From Hyphomicrobiales bacterium (lineage in GTDB: Bacteria > Pseudomonadota > Alphaproteobacteria > Rhizobiales > Rhizobiaceae), in contig UBJO01000027.1 in the NCBI GenBank assembly GCA_900465665.1, positions 1 to 49,036 of the forward strand: DNA of 49,036 nt. The letters are read 5' to 3'. The position numbers and the translations under genes are program-made. Below, piece after piece: positions 1 through 8,136 of this stretch (position 1 is its first letter; every line of letters begins with the position of its first letter). Below the pieces are notes generated by a model. The model did no database searches and was not told the origin of the DNA. It saw nothing but the letters and a program-made list of their open reading frames with translations.

Positions 1-638
1 GCATGGAAAATCGCGCTTACCCTCTTTCCGATCCATAAAGGCCAATCGTATCACCGATCGGGAAATCCTAAGCTGATTCAGTAGTATCGTCCACTCGTTG
101 AGATACGACGGGGACTGCTACTGCGACGATCGCTAAAGACTTGTGGTTCACCAGGCCAGTAAAAGTCAGCTTTGCGCCGCCGCATCACTGCGGGCGGTAC
201 GCTCGAGGCCAAAGATTTATTTACACTCGTCACGAATATCTAAAGTGCGATTTCGATCCGCATGCCGACGCCAGTTTACCTATGAAGACTTGTGACGCGT
301 GGTTATGTCGTCGGCGGTCGGATTACACCCCCGCCGTCACCGGCTTGATTCCTTACGGATCTAAGAAGGCAGACGGGACACCGCCCGTCGGCATACACGA
401 GGCTTTCAATGTGAGGACGGTGGACAACGTTAGAGGCTATCAAGCGTCCATTTTGATCGTTTCGATGACTGCGAACGAGTCATGGACTTTCTTTCTCGTC
501 GCCAATTCGGATCAGTGGCTGTGTCCAGCGCGAAGACATTTGCTCTCGCGTTCCGGTCGCCGCGACCGCGTGAAGCCATATGCAAGAGATCTGAGACGCG
601 AAGATGGGCGCTCGCTGAGCACCCATCGCGAAGAGTCA
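1..638. other. No convincing gene
   Basis: I see no supported gene here. A 264-codon plus-strand frame opens at 141 and runs to 935, but it enters the antisense of the well-supported metallo-hydrolase gene, has no recognisable domain and lacks a clear ribosome binding site. A short minus-strand frame (430-642) is equally featureless. The stretch may be decayed accessory DNA. Confidence 0.4.
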
Positions 639-1523
639 TCAATTACCGCTAGGCAAGCTCGGCTTCCATTTGAAGTGATCACCTTGCGGCGTGATGTAGC
701 CGATACCTGGGAACGGAAAATGCGGGCTGTATACGAGCTGCTTGGAACTGGCGAGCTCTTTAAGCGTAGACACCCTGTTAGCCTCGGCGGCTTTCTTGTC
801 CGTGTCAAAAGCTATTGGCCAATCGGGCTCAGCGAGCGAGATGATGGAGCTGTGCGCTGTGTCTCCGATGTCGAGCAGCGTCTCATTTCCGGATCTGATT
901 TCGTAACCGACATGCCCGGGCGTGTGGCCGGGTAGTGATACCGACCTGATCTTCGGGACGACCTCGGCACCGGGGGTGAAGGTCTTGACGTGACCGTCGA
1001 TCAACTTGACGATCGCTGCCGCTTGCTCGCTCTTTCTGGCAAAAGCCCACTCGTCGGCCGACATGTGTATCGTCGCTTGGCGAAACGCGAGCTTACCGTC
1101 CTTTACGAGGCCGCCGATGTGGTCCGGGTGAGAGTGCGTTATCAGAATGTCGTTCACCTGATCAGGAGTCGTTCCTGAAAGCTCAAGTGACTGTTGAAGG
1201 GCTCCCCCAATCCCAGTGTCGATCATTACAACACGGTCAGCGCCCTTGATGAGCAGAGCATCCACGCTCAGAGTGATGTTTTCGGTGGGAGCCCCTGATG
1301 CATTTAAGATCTTGGTGACTTCCGCGGGCGTGTGGCCGAGGCCGTATGTCTTGCCGTCATTGGGTTTCACGTACTGGGCGTCATGCAAGACGACTAGGTC
1401 AAGCTGGCCAAATTTGACTGCTTTGGCGCTAGCCTCTTGAGGCGGCATCTGCGCGTGAGCGAATGTCGCGCTTGCAAACAAAAAAATGGCGACAGATGGG
1501 ATCAGATATCGAAATGGTCTCAT
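639..1523 (-). CDS. Exported MBL-fold metallo-hydrolase
   Basis: This is a metallo-beta-lactamase-fold hydrolase, expected to bind two metal ions in the periplasm. The start chosen is the ATG at 1523, because AAGGAG lies 7 bases upstream of it; the frame stays open further upstream but without such a site. The product is about 294 residues. It begins with a Sec signal peptide (MRPFRYL, a hydrophobic stretch, AHA then Q). The metal-binding motif THSHPDH follows in the middle, then GHTPGH and later a GDTAH segment. The arrangement resembles the quorum-quenching-lactonase/PNGM-like branch of the superfamily, but the substrate cannot be read from the sequence. It stands alone with no visible operon partner. 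Domain assignment is firm; the substrate is unknown. Confidence 0.85.
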   Translation of the reverse strand: MRPFRYLIPSVAIFLFASATFAHAQMPPQEASAKAVKFGQLDLVVLHDAQYVKPNDGKTYGLGHTPAEVTKILNASGAPTENITLSVDALLIKGADRVVMIDTGIGGALQQSLELSGTTPDQVNDILITHSHPDHIGGLVKDGKLAFRQATIHMSADEWAFARKSEQAAAIVKLIDGHVKTFTPGAEVVPKIRSVSLPGHTPGHVGYEIRSGNETLLDIGDTAHSSIISLAEPDWPIAFDTDKKAAEANRVSTLKELASSKQLVYSPHFPFPGIGYITPQGDHFKWKPSLPSGN

Positions 1524-1639
1524 GCGCATTCTCCTTCGATCAACTGCTTTCGTGCTGTTATATGGGTAGCGGTTCAGTTTCAGGTATCCTTGTCGATACA
1601 CCTGCGACAAAAATCCACCTGCGGGGGGCAAGGAAGTCG

Positions 1640-2010
1640 GACAACTTGTATCGTTCTGTCGCGGTGATTAAAATGGGACGGACATTTTAGCGCGTTTACC
1701 CGAATCTGATTATGATTAACTCGCAGTCGGTAGCGCGCCGCATCGCCGTATGATAACAAACGACCCTGCAGCATCTTGTCCGGCGAGAAACTGATCCCGG
1801 GGGCAACGTTCGCCGGGGTGAAGGCAGCTTGCTCGACTTCTGCAAAATAGCTATCGGGGTTCCGGCTCAGATCGAAATATCGGACTACGAAAAGCGGATA
1901 ATCCCCGTGCGGCCAAACCTTCGGTTTTCGATCCCTTTCTGTGTTCGGAGTGTGAACTTGACCCAGAAACGTTCGTGGTGCGCGTTGATGGGATGCAGCT
2001 TTACGGCTTT
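1640..2010 (-). pseudogene. Catalase remnant (monofunctional, KatE-like)
   Basis: On the minus strand two blocks match the core of haem catalases. The first, about 2001-1920, reads [12 protein letters not shown] followed by RTQKGIEN. The second, about 1913-1640 in another frame, reads PHGDYPL, then [46 protein letters not shown] and NHNQI. In an intact catalase some 65-75 residues lie between these blocks. Here they are missing and the frame changes, so the gene carries an internal deletion and lacks both ends. No product is expected. It marks decay of the region. Confidence 0.85.
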
Positions 2011-2784
2011 GGTGGCGGTCGCTCTCTCCCAGACATCTTCGCGGTTATTGCCGTCATCGTAGCGGACCTCCGGACATGACATTCGACATTTTGCGGGCCT
2101 TGGATTTCGCATCGGGAAAGCTAGCATGACGAAGCGCTGACGCTGGAGTTAAGTATGGTGAAGTCTCAAGGGAGCGCGATTTCACTTAAGTTTACAACCA
2201 TCAACGGAGAACCCTGGAGTCGCAGAGTTTCGAGAAGCCGCTGTACGGTTGGGGTTGAATATACCGCCGGACCCTGGCAGGGGCCGTTTAAAGAGATTTT
2301 AGGAAGAGGTATGCCGTGCTCGAATGATGCGCAGGAGGCTCCCGACGGTTGGCGCGTTGTGTTGATCGCCCCACGACGTTGCTTCATCACCGGTTCACGG
2401 TTGAGCGACAGAGAGGGTGGGGACGGCTTGCTAGTCCGACCCCGCCCACCTTAACCCCATACAGCAGAGCTGCGAACGCCGACAAAAAATCGGATCTTCG
2501 ACAGGTAACTTGAGGGCTGGTACCCAAACTGGCATCTAAGGCTGGATGATCTCAAAATAAAGGCCCACTCGTGGTCGAGCGGGCCAATTGGGGTTGGTGA
2601 ACCCAAAAGGAGAACGCCGTCGACTCGGTACCACGATAACAGCGAGAGCCTACATGGCTGAATGTAAATTATTGGCTAATGTCGAAACAATTCGCGCCTT
2701 CTCAACGCGACGTGATCTGGCTGGATCACAGATGAGTCCTACCAGCTCAAGGTAAGCTTCCGAAGTCGTTCCTCGCTGGTACCA
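2011..2784. other. Gene-poor stretch
   Basis: Short frames on both strands (for example 2155-2454 plus and 2166-2390 minus) overlap each other antisense and show no domain or ribosome binding site that I trust. The only structured element is the hairpin at 2562-2585, listed separately. Confidence 0.4.
2562..2585 (-). terminator. Intrinsic terminator reading leftwards
   Basis: A 10-bp stem (ggcccactcg paired with cgagcgggcc, one wobble) encloses a 4-base loop. Read on the minus strand it is followed directly by a T-rich run, tttattttg. It would end a minus-strand transcript arriving from higher coordinates, which supports a transcribed gene just to the right. Confidence 0.65.
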
Positions 2785-2958
2785 TCATGGGAAGCGGTTG
2801 ATGCCATTCTCGACATAAGCTTGCCCTTTGTCGGACCCGATGGCGGCCCCAGCTTTATCGCACTCCTCCGGTTCGGACTTGAACTCATCGTTCCAGAAGG
2901 GGCACGTTCTTTTGTTCACTGACCGCCCACGCCCGCTTAGTTTATACTCGGCAGACAT
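2785..2958 (-). CDS. Small hypothetical protein, 57 aa
   Basis: The ATG at 2958 opens a 57-codon frame ending at TGA 2785-2787. The product is hydrophilic and charged, begins MSAEYKLSGRGRS and has two cysteines (TCPFW and EECDK), with no domain I recognise. There is no strong Shine-Dalgarno, only a purine-rich GAGA a few bases upstream. In favour of a real gene is the intrinsic terminator about 200 bases downstream in the same orientation. Against it are its size and the decayed surroundings. Confidence 0.3.
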   Translation of the reverse strand: MSAEYKLSGRGRSVNKRTCPFWNDEFKSEPEECDKAGAAIGSDKGQAYVENGINRFP

Positions 2959-3133
2959 TGATCTCGAACTGACCTAACCATAGCCATCACGTGGCTCCCC
3001 AAAAGTTCGGAGTTTGACCCGTTTTCAACCTACTAGTCGGCATTGCTTCCACCACAGCCTTAAATCCACTAGTCGGGAAAGCGGCTTTATCAAAACAGGT
3101 TTCAAGGTGTTCACTGTTTGCTCCTATTCTGAT

Positions 3134-3270
3134 ACTCTTTCGCTCATCGAGACATGCAAGCTCAATGCCGTCGATCCGCTAGCCTATCTGACCAAGACAC
3201 CCACGTTCATTGGCAACGGTCGCAAGCAGAGCCAGATTGAGGGCATCCTACCTTGGAATTACGAGGCAGG
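3134..3270 (+). mobile_element. IS66-family transposase 3-prime remnant
   Basis: A plus-strand frame reads SLIETCKLNAVDPLAYL and, further on, ILPWNY. This is the conserved C-terminal signature of IS66 TnpC transposases (typically SLIETAKLNGVDP and a terminal LLPWNW). The catalytic core upstream is not recoverable and the frame before the motif does not match, so only a 3-prime scar of the element remains. Confidence 0.75.
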
Positions 3271-3304
3271 TAAGTTCACGAAGGCGTCCGTCATCAGGAA
3301 CCGA

Positions 3305-3913
3305 TCAAAGACCTAGCTTTTCCATTATAGCTGACAAAGAGCTTCCTTCGAGCCACTGTGCAGCGTTCCAGCCCGACACCTTGGCAGCCGTTATATTGGC
3401 GTAGGTATCGTCGACTAAAAGCAACTGATCTGGCGGGAGGCCCGAGAGAGCGCTAGCGTTCTCGAAGAAGCTTGTATCCGGTTTACGGCAACCTAGCGCT
3501 GCCGAATAAAAGATGCCGTCGCAATGATAGCCTAAGCCGAGCACTTCCAACAGATACGTCGCCCGGATGTGCTCTTGATTGGTGGCTAGGTACACCTTCC
3601 TACCGGCCTTACGTTGCCGACCGAGCTCTTCAAGAAGGCCCATATTTAGCCTTGCATCGTTCTCAAACCAGTAGGCGATAAACTCCTCGTAGGAAAGATG
3701 CGGCGCTATTTTAGCCAAGGCGGGCTTTAGATGACGGGGCAAGTCTGCCTGCCCAATGACAATGTCATCCCAGTAGGGCGCGAAGAACTCTCGTTGCAAG
3801 GTATCCACCGGGAAACCGAGATCACTTTCGATGGTTGATGCCCACGGCTTCCCGTCGGAAGGGCGACCACAAACCAAGACGCCATCCACGTCAATCATCA
3901 ATCCGCTGATCAC
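3305..3913 (-). CDS. HAD-superfamily hydrolase
   Basis: This is a haloacid-dehalogenase-like phosphatase of about 202 residues. Motif I is IDVDGVLV near residue 8 (nucleophile Asp and general acid Asp). Motif II is LATNQ, motif III is the Lys of CRKPD and motif IV is LLVDDTYANI. The helical cap lies between motifs I and II, as in the subfamily with HAD-IA-like endings. I place the start at GTG 3913 because GGAGG sits 9 bases upstream; an in-frame GTG at 3934 would add 7 residues but has no such site. The substrate is unknown. The gene lies immediately after the IS66 scar, with its tail near 3305. Confidence 0.8.
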   Translation of the reverse strand: MISGLMIDVDGVLVCGRPSDGKPWASTIESDLGFPVDTLQREFFAPYWDDIVIGQADLPRHLKPALAKIAPHLSYEEFIAYWFENDARLNMGLLEELGRQRKAGRKVYLATNQEHIRATYLLEVLGLGYHCDGIFYSAALGCRKPDTSFFENASALSGLPPDQLLLVDDTYANITAAKVSGWNAAQWLEGSSLSAIMEKLGL

Positions 3914-4163
3914 ACTCGAATGCCTCCGTGTCACAGTTCCTCAACATAGTCGATATTGTTGGAGGTTAGCGACATTTTCGATAGCCGCAAACGAACGTCG
4001 TTGGCGTGAATTACCGTTCCCCTCATTTCTCTGGTTCGAAACCACAGAATGCACCGGTACTCAAGGTGTGACAGAAACGGCGCTTACAGTCGCTCTCAGC
4101 GCCCTTTCTATCTTGCAACAATCCCCTGCATGCTGAGGCCACAGCAAGGGAGAACGTGCGCGC

Positions 4164-5000
4164 ATGACGACTGGCGGCAAAAGAACCAAGGGCCCAAAAC
4201 AGAGTCCGATGACTGATTTACCTCGTCAAGACTTCACCAAGCATGGGTTCGGAACCGTCAAGGTGCATTCCAGCGAGTGGCGCAGTCGGATCGCTGCAAC
4301 ATCATTTGTTCTCGATGTCATCAAGAGGCGTATCATCCCCGACAACACCTTGCAGATGCATCACTCAATCCACATGGTGCGAGACATGTTTCGGCGTGTG
4401 CATGTAGGCGACAGCTATGACTGGTTTTCGACATCCAGGTTTCTTGGCCATCCGTCGGCTGAGCTGTGCAAATCTTTGTACCTCGAGCTCGCTGCACTCC
4501 GAGGCGCTATCCGCTCCCGGGATGTGGTTCTCTTCAATAGGACTATCGACCATTTCGTCGAGAATTACGGCGATGCAATGCTTGAAAACCACCTGAGAAT
4601 GACGGTCGATCACGGACATATGGTCTGTGAGGAGGGCTGGGCATATATCCTTTGGTCCTCCTCCGATCGAGGCGTCCTTCATATTGGTGCTACTTCCGGA
4701 GAAATCGATGAAGTCCTCAGACGTCTTGACCGCGAAAACCCGGATCAACATCCGTATGGTGTCTTGTCGGCGTGGCTAGTTCATGACGCTGCTCTCGCTA
4801 ATGAAGACATTCACGCGGAGTTCCGGGGCTGCGCATTGGACCAGAGTTTCTTCCGAGTCGATCTGGGAAACGCAAAGGAAAGGATAAGTTCGCTTCTTCA
4901 CGAGACGGACAACTTTGCATTGTCACCGTGGCACGACTATGAGCCGCACCGTGATGCCAAAGCTACACCGCTCGCGCTGTGTCAAAGGTTGGCGAGTTGA
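4164..5000 (+). CDS. T5orf172-type (GIY-YIG-like) protein
   Basis: The 278-residue product has a C-terminal module (about 157-246) that looks like the T5orf172/MUG113 branch of the GIY-YIG nuclease fold. It has GWAYIL in the GIY position, VLHIGAT in the YIG position, an ANEDIHAEF helix and FFRVDL near the end. The N-terminal 150 residues are mostly helical by appearance and unrecognised; they carry several histidines but no motif I can name. A GGGAG sequence sits 11 bases before the ATG. The family occurs in phage and mobile-element proteins, so a DNA-binding or nuclease role is plausible but inferred. It is convergent with the gene ending at 5030, 30 bases away. Confidence 0.6.
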   Translation: MTTGGKRTKGPKQSPMTDLPRQDFTKHGFGTVKVHSSEWRSRIAATSFVLDVIKRRIIPDNTLQMHHSIHMVRDMFRRVHVGDSYDWFSTSRFLGHPSAELCKSLYLELAALRGAIRSRDVVLFNRTIDHFVENYGDAMLENHLRMTVDHGHMVCEEGWAYILWSSSDRGVLHIGATSGEIDEVLRRLDRENPDQHPYGVLSAWLVHDAALANEDIHAEFRGCALDQSFFRVDLGNAKERISSLLHETDNFALSPWHDYEPHRDAKATPLALCQRLAS

Positions 5001-5029
5001 GCACGGAGCAGGTGGTCGTGCGCGTGCGC

Positions 5030-5746
5030 TCAAACCCCGTCAAGACGCCGTCCCGTCGTAGTCGGTTCAGCGTCTTTTCGTAACCTTAATCCGACGGCCG
5101 AGGCTGCCTGCGTTTCTCTCATTCTGAGCCGCTCGATCTTTCCTACTGCGTATTCGACCAGGACCGGATAGCCTGACTTTTTCGGCGGCGACCACACGAC
5201 GCCAACAGGCATCCAGGTCAACATGCTTTTAGGAATCTCGTCGTAGTGGATTTCCATCTCGGTGCTCGTTTCGAACACTAACTTTGCCTGTGCGCCGGTA
5301 TCACCGGAGTCGAATTCCAACCAGAAATCGTCGCCAAGTTTGTAGCCGTCCAACGGAAAAATCCGATACCGATATTTATAGAGAACGGTTGGCTTGTCTA
5401 GAAACACGGTCCGCACGAGGTAGGGCTCAAAAGCAAACGCGTCGCCATTCTCATGCCACCTGCCGATAATCTCCCTCCGGACGACATCGGCAGCACGATT
5501 TCCTCTCAGCGTCCGACGAATGTAGAAACTATACTCTTCTACCAGTGCCGCCATCGGATGATCTTTGTCAGCAAGGCCGCCGTTTATTTGCAGAACCAGA
5601 CCCCCGGCAGTCTCTAACGAGATCACGATGTCGTCGCCCGGAAGCAAAAGGTGGCCCGAATAGCGGACACGGGAAGTCGTATTACCGTTGTTCGCTTGCG
5701 CTTGGTCAAACTCGGTTACAAAATCAGCCAGTTGAATGCGGTCCAC
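5030..5746 (-). CDS. Hypothetical protein downstream of methyltransferase
   Basis: I do not recognise this protein of about 238 residues. It is acidic and beta-rich by appearance, with no signal peptide or membrane segment and no clear catalytic motif. The start is set at GTG 5746 because GGAG lies 6 bases upstream (giving MDRIQLADF); an upstream TTG at 5803 has no site. It follows the methyltransferase gene (ending 5842) on the same strand, about 95 bases away, so the two may be cotranscribed. It could be a partner of the methyltransferase, but I see no convincing restriction-nuclease motif. Confidence 0.6.
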   Translation of the reverse strand: MDRIQLADFVTEFDQAQANNGNTTSRVRYSGHLLLPGDDIVISLETAGGLVLQINGGLADKDHPMAALVEEYSFYIRRTLRGNRAADVVRREIIGRWHENGDAFAFEPYLVRTVFLDKPTVLYKYRYRIFPLDGYKLGDDFWLEFDSGDTGAQAKLVFETSTEMEIHYDEIPKSMLTWMPVGVVWSPPKKSGYPVLVEYAVGKIERLRMRETQAASAVGLRLRKDAEPTTTGRRLDGV

Positions 5747-5841
5747 GTAAAGCTCCGTCGTCAGCACTATGAAAAGGGTCGCCTGGATTTTTGTGGGCGG
5801 CAAGGGTGAGAAAATTGCCGGCCATGGCTTTATTGTGCACG

Positions 5842-6765
5842 CTAGCCCGAAAATGGAGACATTGACGGATCACGGGCTGCCGAACTTGCGGTCCAGACGC
5901 TCTCGGTAAACAAGTCATCCGTCCTTAGTGCCAACGGCACGACCTCAGAGACAGCTTGCCGACTACACGGCTCAGCCCCGCCGAGACGGTCACGGATGAT
6001 ATCGACATATTCGGGAGCTCTCTCGATCAGCACGGACTTTCGATCCAGGCGATTGCAGACAGCTCCAACAGTGCCTGATCCCGCGAAGGGATCGAGAACG
6101 GTCTGACCGGGTTTGGTAATGCTCTTTACGAAACGCTCGACCAACTCTTCGGGAAACTGGCATGGGTGGCTGGTTTTTTCGGGATGTCGGTTTTTCACGT
6201 TGGAGATGTCCCACACATCACCGGGGTTTTTCCCGAGTGGGTTTCCGCTCAATTCACCCTTGTTCGGCCCTTTATAGTGCCGTTTGTTGGGATACTTCTG
6301 AGGGACGCGAATGCTGTCCAGATCGAAGTGATAGTCCTCCGACTTCGTGGCCCACACAATCGTCTCGTGGCGGCCCGAAAGGCGCCTTGTGCAGTGCATG
6401 CCATGGCCAAACGTCCAGACCACGCGACTTCTGATTTTCATCCCAAGCCTGCGGAAAATGGGAATGACGACGCTATCCAGAGGGACGATCTCTCCTGCGT
6501 CCACCCAGTTTCCTACCTGCCAGCAAATTGAACCGTTTTCACCGAGGACCCGGAAGCACTCGTTGATCACCTTCGTTTGGAAGTCGACATACGCGTCGAG
6601 CTCCGAACGTCGTTCATACGCCTTGCCGATATTGTAGGGCGGGCTCGTCAGGACGAGGTCCACCGATCCAGTCGGGATTTCAGGAAGCACTTCGGCACAG
6701 TCGCCGTTATAGAGCGCGCAGAGACCAATAGCCTCCGCGTTCCCGCGAGCAGGTTGATTGAGCAT
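5842..6765 (-). CDS. DNA methyltransferase, beta class (TSPPY)
   Basis: This 307-residue enzyme should transfer a methyl group from S-adenosylmethionine to an exocyclic amine in DNA. The catalytic motif TSPPYN is at residues 40-45 and the SAM-binding motif DPFAGSGT at 225-232. The order catalytic, then target-recognition region (about 90-200), then SAM motif defines the beta class. TSPPY is common in N4-cytosine enzymes, though some N6-adenine enzymes share it. The start at ATG 6765 is supported by AAGGAAA about 10 bases upstream. The target sequence cannot be predicted. No clear restriction gene is adjacent, so it is either an orphan or paired with the unknown gene downstream. Confidence 0.88.
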   Translation of the reverse strand: MLNQPARGNAEAIGLCALYNGDCAEVLPEIPTGSVDLVLTSPPYNIGKAYERRSELDAYVDFQTKVINECFRVLGENGSICWQVGNWVDAGEIVPLDSVVIPIFRRLGMKIRSRVVWTFGHGMHCTRRLSGRHETIVWATKSEDYHFDLDSIRVPQKYPNKRHYKGPNKGELSGNPLGKNPGDVWDISNVKNRHPEKTSHPCQFPEELVERFVKSITKPGQTVLDPFAGSGTVGAVCNRLDRKSVLIERAPEYVDIIRDRLGGAEPCSRQAVSEVVPLALRTDDLFTESVWTASSAARDPSMSPFSG

Positions 6766-7135
6766 TGATATTTGATTTCCTTAGGCCGGGATACTGTCCC
6801 AGCGGATTGATGTATCAATGGTCATCTGAATTTTCGCGTTGCTCAAGGGGTGGCAGGAAATTTATTGGAAGCCTTCTACGATTTTCTGAGGGCGACATGC
6901 TCGGCGTCGTTTAGTGCTCTTATCGAGAGGACGAGCTGGTGTAGGATCGCGCGCACCCTCAGGTTTCTCACTTGCAATCGCTACTGGGTGTGTGAGGAAA
7001 AACTCTGAGCTCACCGCCAATGCCGGCGGCTGCCGCAGTTTGCGCGTCCGGTGCGTCGTCGTCGGGCGTCACGCCCGACGACGGTGATCTCCACGTCTGG
7101 CCCGTCCGGTTAGCCGAAGGGCGAAGTGGACATAA
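6766..7135. other. Intergenic region with hairpin
   Basis: No gene is visible in these 370 bases. They contain the promoter side of the methyltransferase gene, and near the far end the perfect hairpin at 7057-7083, listed separately. Confidence 0.5.
7057..7083. repeat. Perfect 12-bp hairpin
   Basis: The arms cgtcgtcgggcg (7057-7068) and cgcccgacgacg (7072-7083) are exact reverse complements around a 3-base loop. The hairpin lies about 53 bases beyond the stop of the minus-strand gene at 7136 and could be its terminator, but there is no T-run on either side. An RNA 3-prime stabiliser is another option. Confidence 0.6.
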
Positions 7136-7570
7136 TCACGCCCGAGATACCGAGTGGTTATTCAAATCCGCCTGCCATCGCGACATGATCTCCACATATT
7201 CGCTGCGCTGTTGAATTGTCTGACCGTACAGTTCGAATTCCTCGGCCTTCCAGCCACGTGTATGGCTCCAAACGACCTTTGCGATATCCAGCGCAGGCAA
7301 TCGGCCACCCGTCCAAGGACCATACGACGGTTCCCAGTATCCTCCATCGCCTTCGCCGTTCTCGGCATCTTCAGAGCAATTGTGAAGCCAGTGCTCAACT
7401 TCCTCGACCAAGCCGCCGGACCCCTTCAACCCACATCGCAGCACGTCCTTGATATGGGCAGTCGAATTTGTGCGGAACCAGTTCAAAAAGTGGGCTGCGC
7501 ATTGGCTCGCATGATCCTGAACCCAAATCGGCGGTACGCAATACTGAATACGATTGGCGGTTTTCGGCAC
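7136..7570 (-). CDS. Hypothetical protein, 144 aa
   Basis: I do not recognise this protein. It has several tryptophans (including WKAEEFELYG and YWEPSYGPW segments), an acidic middle (SEDAENGEGDG) and no membrane segment. The start chosen is GTG 7570, giving MPKTANRIQY, because GAGGAG lies 7 bases upstream; an ATG at 7585 overlaps that site and has none of its own. It is transcribed divergently from the antitoxin gene at 7891. A phage or plasmid origin is likely from context only. Confidence 0.55.
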   Translation of the reverse strand: MPKTANRIQYCVPPIWVQDHASQCAAHFLNWFRTNSTAHIKDVLRCGLKGSGGLVEEVEHWLHNCSEDAENGEGDGGYWEPSYGPWTGGRLPALDIAKVVWSHTRGWKAEEFELYGQTIQQRSEYVEIMSRWQADLNNHSVSRA

Positions 7571-7890
7571 TCTCTTACTCCTCATGAAGGTTGTTATCGC
7601 TGGAAACGTGGGAAGAATTTCGGGTGAAGACAAGCGGCTGCGCAAAAAAAGTTCACTTTTTGTTCTTGCGTTCTCGGCAAGCCGCTAAAGACGGCGTCTA
7701 CAGTGAAACAGGTCTACAATTGTAGACGTCGGCGAGACCTTCCTCTCGGTCGCCTCGCCCTGCAAGTCCATGAGAGTTGGACACAAGCCCATTCAAGCGT
7801 GTGAACTGGAGTCCAGTATTTCCCGGTGTCATGCTTTTCACGATACCTGCGGCGGGCTATAATGTGAGTCTAGCTTGGGAGTTTGCTCGA
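7571..7890. other. Divergent intergenic region with palindromes
   Basis: The 320 bases between the minus gene at 7570 and the antitoxin at 7891 hold an AT-rich inverted repeat (aaaaagt-tc-acttttt, 7646-7661) and the 16-bp palindrome at 7712-7727. A plus-strand frame opens at 7777 in phase with the antitoxin, but its first 38 codons lack a ribosome binding site and are not conserved in character, so I treat them as leader. Confidence 0.45.
7712..7727. promoter_or_regulatory. BlaI/CopY-like operator palindrome
   Basis: GTCTACAATTGTAGAC is a perfect 16-bp palindrome with a TACA-N2-TGTA core like that bound by BlaI/MecI/CopY-family repressors. A second half-like copy, gtctaca, occurs 17 bases upstream at 7695. 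No BlaI-type repressor gene is in the window, so the binding protein is unknown. It may control the antitoxin gene or the divergent gene. Confidence 0.5.
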
Positions 7891-8082
7891 ATGAGGGACC
7901 AGCAAGAATGGTCGCGCGGCGATGCTGAAGAGCGCATACGCGAAGTTTTCAATTCGGCCAAAGCGGGGGAGCCGCAGATCGTTCGTGATAGCGGCGGGAA
8001 GTTCGAAGTTCGATTTGTCGCCGACGATGGCGCTGAAACTCTAGGACAATATTTGGCCCGCGGCGGCCCGGACGAAGATTGA
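7891..8082 (+). CDS. Phd/YefM-like antitoxin
   Basis: The 63-residue product (starting MRDQQEWSR) follows the Phd/YefM pattern: a WSRGDAEERIREVFNSA helix, then AGEPQIVRDSGGKFEV forming the beta hairpin typical of the DNA-binding N-terminus, and a short acidic tail ending GGPDED that would hold the toxin. The ATG at 7891 has GGGAG 9 bases upstream. A usual partner would be a VapC or Doc toxin encoded directly downstream on the same strand. Here the only candidate, the PIN gene, lies convergently 54 bases away. So it is either an orphan antitoxin or part of a rearranged pair. Confidence 0.65.
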   Translation: MRDQQEWSRGDAEERIREVFNSAKAGEPQIVRDSGGKFEVRFVADDGAETLGQYLARGGPDED

Positions 8083-8136
8083 TATCAGCATTGTCACATC
8101 CCGGTATGTAGCATCGGGGTGAGTATGGGGCGGTGG

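Noticed and set aside
141..935. Plus-strand 264-codon open frame
   Set aside because: Its second half is antisense to the metallo-hydrolase gene, which has clear motifs and a signal peptide. No domain or ribosome site supports it.
2155..2454. Plus-strand 99-codon frame
   Set aside because: No ribosome site and no recognisable domain, with an equally long antisense frame; not better than chance.
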